From contig OY482860.1 in the NCBI GenBank assembly GCA_960531495.1, forward strand, positions 6,880,371 through 6,944,370: a stretch of 64,000 bases of DNA, written 5' to 3'. Below the pieces are notes generated by a model. It was not told the origin of the DNA, did not search any database, and was given only the letters and a program-made list of their open reading frames with translations. The stretch is from Zeus faber. Lineage: Eukaryota > Chordata > Actinopteri > Zeiformes > Zeidae. Shown piece after piece: positions 51,098 to 63,000 of the stretch. How positions within the stretch are numbered: position 1 is the stretch's first letter; every line of letters begins with the position of its first letter. The position numbers and the translations under genes were made by a program.

Positions 51098-54000
51098 CTG
51101 GGAAAGGAAAATGGACGTCAGAAAAATGTCCGTGTGTGAAAGTGCCTCCAAGTTTCCGCTTGGGCGAGATAACACAGATGCTGTGATAAGAGAGCAGGTG
51201 TCTTTAAGGCTGCATGTACACTACTCCCAAAAAGTTAGGGATATTCGGCTTTCGGGTGAAATTTCAGGATGAACCTAAAATGCACTATAACCTTTACAGG
51301 TGAACTTAATTTGACCTTCTCTAAACTTTTGAATGCACATGTCCAACTGTTCAATGTTTCAGTACTTTTTGCACAACTTGCTGTTCTCTAACAAGGAGCT
51401 GAACAGCAAAATTCACAACAGATGTTTGATCCATGAATCGACCAATACATTTCCTGGTTCAATTAGAATTGGTATCTAAACAGTCCTCTTCATCATGCTG
51501 TTCACATTTTGACATCATGAGACCAAGACGACACCTAACAACTGATCAACAGGACCTCGCCATTGTGAGGCTTCAAACAGGATGTTCTCAGAGGGAAGTG
51601 GCCACTGAGCCTAGAGTGTCACAGAGTGTCATCAGCAGGTTGCAACAGAGATACAGAGACTGGAAGCGTCACAGAAAGGCATAGAAGTGGACGTCCTTTG
51701 GCCACATCCCACACTGATGACCCCTTCATTGTGAACAGTTTCCTGCGGAACCAGATGATGATGCCACTCAACTCCAGGCACATTTAAGGGAGGTGAGAGG
51801 CACCAAGTGTCACGTCAGACCATTCAAAAGCGTTTCCATCAGCGTGGTCTGCGTGCTAGAGGACCTGCAAGGGTACCTGACCACACCACCAGGCACAGGC
51901 ATCATCGTCTTGCACGGGCCAGGGAGCATTGACGCTGGACGAGGCACCAGTGGCCTCAGTGCTGTTCTCTGATGAAAGTTGATTCACGTTGAGCAGAAAT
52001 GATGGCCGCCAACGATGTTGGAGACGTCAAGGAGCGCGCTAAGCATCAGCCACTGAGTCTTTGGTGGTGGTGGTGTTACAGTGTGGGCAGGTGTGTCTAG
52101 TCAATACAGAACTGCCCTACACTTTGTGAATGGTACAGTGACAAGCCCATACTACCTGAATAACATCATTAATCCAGTCATTGTGCCAACAACGAACAAC
52201 ACAGGCCTAAGTTCATCTTCATGGACGACAATGTTCCAGCTCATCAAGGTCACATCATCACTGCTGGAGACTGGGGTACCTCAAATGGAGTGGCCTGCAC
52301 TTTCTCCAGACCTGAATCCCATAGAAAACCTATGGGATCAGCTGAGTCGCCGTGTAGAGGCTCGTAACTCTGTACCCCAGAACTTCAATGACCTGAGGGC
52401 CGCCCTTCAAGAAGAGTGGGGTGCCAGGCCTCAGCAGACAATAAGTCGACTTGTGAACAGCATGAGACGTCGTTGTCAAGCTGTAATTGATGCTCAAGGG
52501 CACTTGAGAAGTTATTGAGACATTGACATTTTTTGTTGTGGTTTACCCACCGCTGTTGTTGGCTTTTGTTTCAATACATTGTTTGAGATGAGGAAATCAT
52601 CAGTGCATGCTTCTACTTAAATGCCCTACTTTCATGATATATCACTGTAGCGTGAACTTTTTACATTTTACATAAATTTCACCCGAAAGCCAAATATCCC
52701 TAACATATTGTGAGTAGTGTGAGTCAAGGCGCCCCGAGATGATACGACTTTCAACATCCCAACATTTCTGGGGTCTTTACATCGCGATCGCACGTGCGCG
52801 CACACAGAAGGTAATGTGACACAAATGCGGTCTCCCTATTACAGAAGTGCAGGACTTATTATTCTCAAGTAAAGTATTTAAACAAAAACATTGTTTTTAC
52901 TAAATTCTACTAATTCTACTTAAGTCCAGTAGCAATGGAAAGAGAGCCTTGGGTGACGCTGCACGGGACAGTGGGGATACACAGGTGTAACGGGACGGAA
53001 CGGGAAAGTCCTTTAACTCAGTTGTGTATTTTGTTTCATACAAGTAGGAAACAAACAAAAATAAATTGATCTAATATATTGTCGGTTACTGGCGCAGCGC
53101 ACACGGCTGTCTGAAGGACAACTAAAAGTGAAAAAAAGAAAAAAAAAAACTGCACTCCAATTCTCTGAGTTAGGTTAACATTTTTCATTTTCCACACAAG
53201 AAAGAAAGGAAACAAAATAAATCAAAATCTTTCCCTATGAGATTGTATTTTATATTATAATTACAATATACAGTGATCAGCCACCACATTAAAATTACCA
53301 CTAATAACCATTAGTAGCTCCCCCTCGTGCCGCCAAAACATTTGGGTTGTGCTACAACCCTGGTTTTATGAACGAAGAACACGTGTCCTTACTATGTCTT
53401 ACGCTGTCTCCAGACAGCTCCACTAAATATAGCTTAAAGCCCCTTTTAAGCAACCGTCTCAACTTGCCCTTGACTGGCTGTGATTGGGCCACTTGGGCAC
53501 CCATCATAAGGCGCGCCCCCCAGTATATGTACTGGGTCACCGCCTTCCTTGGACCCCTTTTGGTAGGTACTAAGCATTGCATACCGGAACACCCCCGAGA
53601 CCTGCGGTTTTGGAGATGCTCTGACCGAGTCGTCTAGCCATCACTTTTTGGTCCTTGTCAAAGTCACCCAGATCCTTACACTTGCCCATTTTTCCCCCTC
53701 AACTCTAAGAACTGACTGTTCACTTGCTGCCTAATAGTGGAGGAAATAATTATTTGATCCCTCACTGATTTTGTAAGTTTGCCCACTGACAAAGAAATGA
53801 ACGGTCTATAATTTTAGTGGTCATTTTTGGTCGGTTTATTATAACAGTGTGCGACAGAATATCAAAAAGAAAATCACATCAAAAAGAGATATAAATTCAG
53901 ATGTTTGGAGGAAGAGGATTTGTGACTATGACCCCAAGAACCCCATCCCCACCGTCAAGCATGGAGGTGGAAGCATTATGCTTTGGAGGTGTTTCTCTGC

Positions 54001-57000
54001 AAAGGGGACAGGTCGACTTCACCGCATCGAGGGAAAGATGGATGGGGCCATGTACCATGAAATCCTGGGTGACAACCTCCTTCTCTCAGCCAGGACACTA
54101 AAACTGGGTCGTGGATGGGTCTTCCAGCACGACAATGACCCAAAACATACAGCCAAGGCAACAAAGGAGTGGCTCAAGAAGAAGCACATTAAGGTCATGG
54201 AGTGGCCTGGCCAGTCTACGGACCTTAATCCCATAGAAAATCTGTGGAGGGAGCTGAAGCTTGGAGTTGCCAAACGACAGCCTCAAAACCTTAAAGATTT
54301 GTAGAGGATCTGCAAAGAGGAGTGGTCCAAAATTCCTCCTGAGATGTGTGCAAACCTGGTAATCAACTACAAGAAATGTCTGACCTCTGTACTTGCCAAC
54401 AACGGTTTCTCCACCAAGTACTAAGTCATGTTTTGATAGGGGATCAAATACTTATTTTACTCAATGAAATGCAAAATAATTGATATATTTTATTTCATGT
54501 GATTTTCTGGATTATCTTTTTGATATTCTGTCTCTCACTGTTATAATAAACCTACCAAAAAGGACCACTAAAATTATAGACCGTTCATTTCTTTGTCAGT
54601 GGGCAAACTTACAAAATCAGTGAGGGATCAAATACTTATTTCCTCCACTGTATATCCCACCCCTTGACAGGTGCCATTGTGATGAGATGAGCAATGTTAT
54701 TCACTTCACCTGTCAGTGGTTTTAATGTTGTGGCTGATTTGTGGAAATCTGATTTGCATATAGAGGGGAAGTTAGATAGGATCACAAGCGGTTACTCAAG
54801 ACGCATGTGAAGACCCATTCTAATGTGATGTGTAAACAGACATTAGAGTTGTCCACTTGTGATTATCACATTACATTTCTGTGGTCGTAGTTGATTCAAA
54901 CAATACACGTCACAATGAGGGTTAGAAAACAGTCACAACCACGAGAGGGAAAACATCACAGTAAATGTTTTCATGCAATACAACACCTTTACACAATGAT
55001 GAACATTAAAAATAATAAATCCAAAACAGTTCTGAGTGGAGAGGAGGCACCCCCTCTCTCCTGATACGGTAAACTGCGCGGACACCGTTTCAATGCTTTG
55101 ATTTTTCCTGCCAGATAAAATAAATCAATAGCCTGTCATTAATGTCAATCTGTATAGATCGCCGATGGGTCGATTGGCCCATACCACACAACCCATTTTT
55201 TTTGTCTTGCAGACGTAGCGGTGCCTCCCAGACGGGGGTGTTCATGTGATCCTACACTCGGCTCCAACAGCTATCACATTTAAAGTGGCTGTACACTCCC
55301 ATCTTACACTTTGCGCACACAATCACTTCAGAGAAAGGCAAGTCCTCTGTACACCCAGGACCTTGAACCTTCCTATTTTTGTTTGCCCTCGTGGGAAGTT
55401 TAGTAAATATTAAAGCATTGAGCGAGGAGCTATGAAGACTTACAAATGATGGGAACCAACCTCAAACCTGGGTTGAACAACAGCTGACATTAAACATTGT
55501 CATGGACATGAAAACGGTGTGGGTGTTTTGCATTTTCTGAAAGACTGCTGTTGTCAGAGGTTGTTTCCATTATGACATCACTGTGACCCTCAAGTCTGCT
55601 CACCTTCCTCCGTCTCTCTTGGGGGGGGTCTTTGCTCTCGCTCACGACGCTCCACAACGCGCTCGTCGTGGTGCTCCTCCTTCTCACGGCGCTCCTCCTT
55701 CTCACGGCGCTCCTCCTTCTCACGGCGCTCCTCCTTCTCACGGCGCTCCTCCTTCTCACGGCGCTCCTCCTTCTCACGGAGCTCATCCTTCTCACGGAGC
55801 TCATCCTTCTCACGCCGCTCATCCTTCTCACGCCGCTCCTCCTTCTCACGCCGCTCCTCCTTCTCACGCCGCTCCTCCTTCTCACGCCGCTCCTCCTTCT
55901 CACGCCGCTCCTCCTTCTCACGGCGGTCTGTGTCATCTCGGCTTCGAGCGTCTCTCCAGCTGCTTGTCTCCTCCGTGCCTGGCCGCCGCCAGACGCCCTC
56001 CTCTCTGGGAACACAAGAACAGGCAAAAGTTACCATAACCATTTCTTCATAGAAAAATTGAAGCACGATACATTTAAATAGAAAAAAAAATCCTGTTTCT
56101 TTCCTGTCTTATTAAATAGAAAAATGCACCGTGCAAGTGATGTAGAAACCACATAAAAACATATGATAATCAGATAAAAAGTATTCACTTCAATGATCCA
56201 CACTATGGGCTGACCTGTTTGGGCGCTGCTCTCTTTGTCTGTCCTCCACCTCCCCATCATCTCCGTCTTCATTGTCTCCGCCACGAGGGGGTCCCCAGCT
56301 CTCCTCCCGGGCCTTTTCTCGCTCACGCCAACCACCTGCGGCAAAACCACTGGCGTCTTAATACGCAGGGTTCAATATGTAGAGTTATAATTTGCACACC
56401 AAACAATTTTTATACATTAAAACAAGAAATACACAGGTTCAGTGGAAACATTGACTATTTAAGTCATGTTTCCACTGAATTGATAGGAATCAGAATATTC
56501 TACCATTCTGCTTTACTTCTTTTGAGGGCATGATTTAGTCAAAATTTGAAATTGTAAAATCTGCCAAGAGATTTGTAAACTTCATATTTTCTTTGTCTAT
56601 GAGTAAATACTCAACAGTTGTTTCCCCCAGGATGTTGGGGGAAATAATTGTTGTGAAGTGTAAATTATAATTTCAACATACTTTCTTAATTTATTCATCA
56701 AAATGTTTCACCAAGCTGTGAGTAAACAACTAAAATGGCTCATACACAAGTTCAAGTTATGCAGAAAAAGTCCATAAATTGGTTGCAATTGTACAGCAAC
56801 GTTAAAATGTTTCTGTAAGTAATAAGCATGAGTGAATGACACATACAAACATAACCAATGTGACAATGTTGAGAATAAACTCGTAATATAATCGTAATAT
56901 AAATCTAAATGTTACTTAGTGATTTTTCTTAAACCATGAATCAAATCAAGTCAAGTCAAGTACATGCAAACTAAATGTACATGCAAACTAAATCTTCCTT

Positions 57001-60000
57001 AGAATAAGAAATACATTACTTGCAAACCTTTGGTCCCCATTATGGCACAAACGATGTAACAAGATTGAAGCAAATTCACTAAATGAGCATAAGGGTAGGT
57101 AATGCCCAGCTCAACATCCGATAATTACACTGCGACCTACAAAAGGGTAGGTGCCATAGTCTGAAAACCACTCTATTAACGCATTTTATTATTGTTGTTC
57201 CTACCAGGTCTGCCGAGAGGTTTCCAGGGCTTGTCATCATCCCCGCCACGACGTGGCCCATCATCCATGCCTCTCCTGCTGCCCCTCTCATCGTCCCCTC
57301 TTCTGGGTCCCCAGCTATCATCGACCCCACGCCTGGGGCCCCTGGAATCATCCATGCCTCTACGGGGGCCGCGGTCATCGTCAAAGCCACGTCTCGGGGC
57401 GCGGTCATCATCGAAACCTCTGCGTGTCCCACGGTCATCATCGAAACCTCTGCGCGGCCCGCGGTCATCATCGAAACCTCTGCGCGGCCCGCGGTCGTCA
57501 TCGAAGCCTCTGCGCACGGGCCGGTCATCGTCGCGGCGTGGTGCCGGCTCGTCGTCGAAGCCACGGCGGGGCCCTCTGTCATCTCCACCCCTCCGTGGGC
57601 CGTCTCCGCCCCGTCTGAAGGGGGCCTCTCTCTCCTCTTTGTCATCCTCGCGGCCCTCCTGCCTCCACTCCCTGCAGGACAGACAGCAGAGGCGTGGATG
57701 TAGCAAAAGGACTCCCACTCTCATATTAAAATCACGTCCATTCAAATCTTTTCTCATATTTCTGCTGATTATGCAAGCCTTTTCTCAGGAGAAACTGCCA
57801 GTATACACAAGCTTAGCTCTAAAGTTCAACCTGAGAAGTTTCTACAAAGGTAATAATTTGAATAAATAATGATAAACTTGCGGTTTATCAATTATAACAT
57901 GGTATTATATACACATTTATTCTTAAATTACTATAGTTAAAAAAAAAAAAAAAAAAAAAAAAAATTGTGTCGCACATTGAATAAAACTTTTCCATGAAAA
58001 ATATTATTTTCCAGGACATTTTGGGCAATTTTGTCATATTCCATGAATTTTGTTGAACTACATCACTGAATTACAGGTTTTCCATGTTACATCGAAACCC
58101 AGAGCATCAATTTTCAGAGCCGTTATAACCATTTCCACATGGACACGCACCTGTCAGGCACCGGCCTGCGCCATTCTGAGTCACCTCCCCCCTCGGTGCG
58201 CTTCCTCCACCCTCCGCTTCCACCACCAACACTACCCTCCTCTTTGTCAGCCCAGTCCTACACAGGAAGAGGGAGGGATAGTAAAGGACAAAGATTCTGG
58301 GTGAGAGATTTTACTTTATTTGGATGGAATTCAAATATAATTGCTGGGTTTTAGAGAAAACTGCCAATTACAAGATGTAGGTGAAACACTTGATGGATAG
58401 GCATTAATCGTGAGCGCAAATCTAAGGGGTACGGTCTGAGGAAATTCCCAATTTCTAGATTAAAAAAAAAACTAAAACAAAAAAAAAACCTTGATACTGA
58501 TGACAAGCAACCGATTATGGCAGACAATAAGGCTGGGTGATATAATATCGATATAGATATGAGACTAGACATCTTCTGGGATTCGGGCAATTGTACATTT
58601 TGTGTTTAAGGCTGTAACACATTAAAGCAAAGAAACTTTCTGAACTTCAAAGACCGTTGTAATTAATGCCTCAACCTGCTGGGTCATAAGGTCCACGCAA
58701 AATGATTGTTTCACGTGTCTAAATATCTTATAGAAGCACCATGGCCATCCCTAAAATGTCACCAAATTATCAATTAATTGTGAATATCTGTCAAAAATAA
58801 TGTGATACAGCCCTGGTTCACAGTACATTAGAGAATTAGCAAAAAAAATGCCTCACACAAATAATGAACCAGCTGAAAAAAATAAGAACAATGACCTTGC
58901 TGGATGGTTTGTCTTCTGGAATGCGTCGTTCCTCCTCGCGGCGGCGTTCACGCTCCTCAATCTCCAGCTGCCGAGCTCGCTGCTTGCGGTCCTGCTCCTC
59001 CAGCTTGCGGAGCCGTTCCTGGTACTCCCGATCCTGCTCCTCACGCTGCTCCATCTCGATGCGCTCCCGCTCATCTCGCTCTGCCGGGAAAAAACAAAAC
59101 AAAAACATAATTTTTTCTGAAGTTTAATCCTATCATTGGAGATTAGGATGACATTTCCCAAAACTGTAGGACAAAATGCCATCTTAAAAATAAGTCCTAT
59201 TTTAGGATAGCCATGAACCAGTCCTAAAGTCAATAATAACAATTGTAAACAATAACAAAAAGGCAAAAGACTACTTCTACTGGGTCTACACAAAGGAAGG
59301 GAACAAGTAAGGTTGGAGAAAACCTCCAAGAGAAAAACCTTTCTCTCCACCATCCATACTTGGCTGGCCTGTTTTGCTGTGCCCAAAACTAAGAGACCTT
59401 CTGTTTATCTCATTTTTGTCAGTTCTTGCGACAAGGTATGAACCAAGTTAAGATCAATCATGGTCCAAAGGTGTTTTTGACTGAGGGGAAATAAGAAGTG
59501 GGGAGGTCCCCTGAAAACTAGATACCGTCATGGGATTTTCCTCTGGTTGTGTTGGACTGCACTGGAACTCTGAAGTGACGTCAGCCAATGAGGTTTCAGC
59601 AGGAATTCTGTGTATTTACTCTGTAACTTTAACTGATTTCATAATTTCAGTCCACCAAAAGGTATTTCTGAACAAATTTGAGGCCAAAAGTATGCAGTTG
59701 CTGAATCGTCACTCATATTAGATCTACAAGGTGTAATTTCAAAGTTTGCGCCGACTTTCATAAGGCACAGGCTCGCATCGGGACACCAGACAGGGATTTT
59801 GTTTCATTCAATTAACGTCGGTAAATAAATGAAATAAATACATCTAAAATAAAAAATATTAACTACTATTTTTATTGGTATTTATTTTAACTGGTTATTT
59901 TTTCATCACCGCTGAGTATACGTGGGCTGGTCCCCACCTAGAGCGATGCCTCCAGCTGAACTGTCCTCAGTGCACAGGGGGGCGAGGGACCGTGGACTTA

Positions 60001-63000
60001 CATCTGGACCAATCACGTGCACTTACGTCCCTGAAGGTTCCTCTTGTGCCGGTTAGTCCCTGCCCTGGAGTAAGAGCTAAAAGAAAGTCCCTCAAAAACG
60101 GCGTTCTAACTACGATCATTCCTATTTCCTGCAGTGTGGACACAAAAAAGGGACTGGTCCTCCAAAATTTCTTAGAACTATGAAAAAGTTCCTGCGGTGC
60201 GAAAAAAAAAAGGCCTAAAGACATAAGGATATTCTGAACTCATCACTGTGTCTGAAAATAAGATTAGAGGTCAAATATCATCAGAATTATCTTCTGTAAT
60301 AGAGCAATAATATTTCCCCCATCTATGAATTTTAAGATATGACAGCTCTTGGGGTATTTTTCTCTAATGAGGCACCTGAGTTCTAAAACAAGGACATGTC
60401 TCAAGCTCTCTGAAGCGTTTTCTGACCCTGGCTTATTTGAAATGAGTTACCTTTCTTAAGTTGCTCTTCGTGGATGCGCTGTGCCTCCTCTTCTTTCTCG
60501 CGATAGTAGGTGGTGCGTCGGTCTTCTTTGCGCTGCCTCATCCTCTCCTCCAGACACTTCATCTTCTCCTCCTCCAAGCGCTCCTGGAATGCTTTAAGTT
60601 TTTCCTGCAAAGACGCCAAACACGTTAAACTAAAACCCTGTTCCGCGATCCACAGCACTACGGACGCCCACTGGCGTGCTCGGACTTCAAAACAATCCCT
60701 TACCTCGTATATGAAGCTTCGTGCTGCTGTTATTTTGGACACAAAGCTCTCCTTGTCCTCGATCATCCTGGACATGCGCTGCTTGTGCTCCAGAGCCTTC
60801 TCCCGCTCCACCTTCATATTGCTGATCTGTGACCAACACGACAATTCTCATGACACTCTGCCGAGCACAACTGACTAAGCAATCGTTTGTCAGAGGTAGT
60901 CTCACCAGCTGGAGGTTGAACTCACCCTCTCTTCCTCCTGCAGCTCCCACAGCTCCATGTCTTTCACACGCTGCTCCTCATAAGCTTGTTTGATGTGTGG
61001 GATCTCCTCAAGTCGCTTGGCCCTCTCAAAGTAGTCAATCTGCCAAAGACAACCATATAATTTACTTCACCCCGATTCACATTTGCAGAGGTGGGAATTT
61101 TATGATGATGGTGATATATGAATTCTGTACCATGTCATCATACTTTGAATACAATCCTTACAAACCTGCTTGACACTAGGTACCACTTACGAAAAATAAT
61201 AATAAAAATCTGCACCGACACTGTAAATTTTCCCCCCGAGATGAATAAAGTATCTATCCATCTATTAACAGTACCGAGCCGTAGTTCTGAGAGTTGTAGA
61301 GTTTTTGTTCAAACTGGGAAAGCACTCATGTTCATTCCTAGTCTTGGGGAGACAGCCTAGAAATGAGGAGAACATTCACCTTCTTTTCCTGGTTCTTCAG
61401 TCGCTCCTGAAGTTCCTTCTTCTCCTTCTCCAGCTGCTCCACTTGTTTAGCCATGATGAAGTCGGGGTCCAGCTCTTCCAGGTCCTGTTTAAAGTGTATA
61501 CAGCTGAATACAGTGGAAGTATAGCATCTCCACTACACCTGCTCTTACAACGATCGTGTTTCTCCGGGGAGATAAGCAGAATGGAATAGAATTGTGTTCT
61601 TAACCGTTTGTCATTTAGCAACTTCAGGTTTTAAACGGGCCTTTGCAAAAAATCATGTTTTACCAACGATTGTTGTTAATCATCAATATAAGCCAACAAA
61701 ACGACATTAACATGTGAAATCTAAACCCTGCATGCTTTCAGAGGATTTTTCAAAGAAGAGGTGGGAGTAGGCTTTGGCGATATCCAAAGTTTTATGTACT
61801 GACGCGGGGGACAGTGACAGAAGTGTTCTCATTACGCACAGCGTTTTTTGTGTTTCTTTGAGAATCTCAGCGCTCAGGATGCGTGCACAGTGCATTGCAC
61901 TGCTGCCTCACAGCAAGAAGGTCCTGGGTTTGATTCCCGCCTGGGGCGCTGTTGGCACTGTGCTCTGGTGGGTTATCTCCCAATTAGGAGCCTTTCTGTG
62001 TGGAGTTTGCATGTTCTCCCCGTGCTCACATAGACATGGCCCCCACTAAAAAAAACATGCACAACATCATTGTCTGACCAGCGATGGACACTTGGAACCA
62101 GGCCCCCGGGCGCGTTGTCGAAAGCTGCCCACTGCTCCTGGCTGCCCCCCCCGGAGGAAGGACAAGCCAGGATGGGTTAAATGCAGTGGCCACATTTCAC
62201 TGGCCACCATCCAGAGCATGTGCATGTGTGTGTGTGTTACAAGCATGTGTTGTAGTGTGACAATTAAAGATTCTTCTTCTTCTCTGTATAAAAATTATTT
62301 TAAAACGTTCTTATAATATCATTTTAGTAATGCAAGTAATAACCTGGAGCTGCAACTTAATCACCACCCGCCCATCATATCCAAATCCTCCATCTGCTTC
62401 TTCACTGTTGCGTGCATACGTCCATATACTGTACATCCTCTGTGCATGCAGTAGTGAATGAGCTACGCCCGTCGCTCCCCGTGGTCACACGGATGGAAGG
62501 ACAGATGGACAGGGGGGGACAGATGGACAGGGGGTATTTCAGTGTACTTTACCTCAATGTCGATATCTTTGAAGGCTTTGGCTCCGAGTTCGGTCTTCTT
62601 GATCTGCTCCAGGCGCTCACGCACAGTCTTCTTCTTGATCTGCTCATGCTCCTGCATGATGCGCTCCTTCTCCCTCTCTTTGGCCTCCTGCCGAAGACGC
62701 TCCTCCTCGGCCTTGCGGACTTTCTGCATCTCAGCCTCGCGCTGCTCCAGCTCCTCCTTCTCCCGCTGGATGTTCAGGCTCTCCAGGCGCTCCTTGCGCT
62801 CCTCAATGGTCTGCCTGCGTGCCAGGATGCGCTGGTGGTCCTTGCGGGCATTTTTCAGATAAGCAGCGATGGCCTGCTGGCTCTGCTCCTCACGTTCTTG
62901 CTGTGAAAAGAGTCATATAGACAAATTCAAGCTGAGATGAACGCTCAACAATTTCAGAATTTACAGTAGAGATGGCACTGATCTGATACTCAGTATCTGT

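Larger units (their letters stand above)
53271..54744 (-). mobile_element. Tc1-like element, deleted copy interrupted by a second Tc1-like element
   Basis: The left end CAGTGATCAGCCACCACATT and the right end (TTTTAATGTTGTGGCTGAT up to about 54744) are inverted repeats of the same family as 15696-16581 and 63781-64000. In reverse orientation 53544-53736 and 54653-54744 match the 5' part of the 15.7-kb copy (GGCACCTGTCAAGGGGTGGG, GGCTAGACGACT). The middle of the transposase is absent, and 53341-53543 is an unrelated segment. At 53735-53736/54651-54652 it is split by the inner element. Confidence 0.85.
51098..55603 (-). other. eif3a: eif3a last intron, loaded with Tc1-like elements
   Basis: About 4.5 kb, the largest eif3a intron in the window. 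It contains a decayed Tc1-like element (51219-52719), a spacer (52720-53270), a Tc1-like copy with a second Tc1-like element inside (53271-54744) and unique DNA (54745-55603). No further gene. Confidence 0.85.

Noticed and set aside
55583-56081. Ser/His/Ala/Pro and Leu-rich frames on the plus strand
   Set aside because: Antisense shadows of the eif3a REKEER exon; open because of the 18-bp periodicity.
57192-57869. 225-codon plus-strand Arg/Ser-rich frame
   Set aside because: Antisense shadow of the eif3a decamer-repeat exon.
61890-61950. Possible tRNA gene (GGGTTTGATTCCCGCC)
   Set aside because: Flanking sequence is a common fish repeat with a TTC tail; no cloverleaf.
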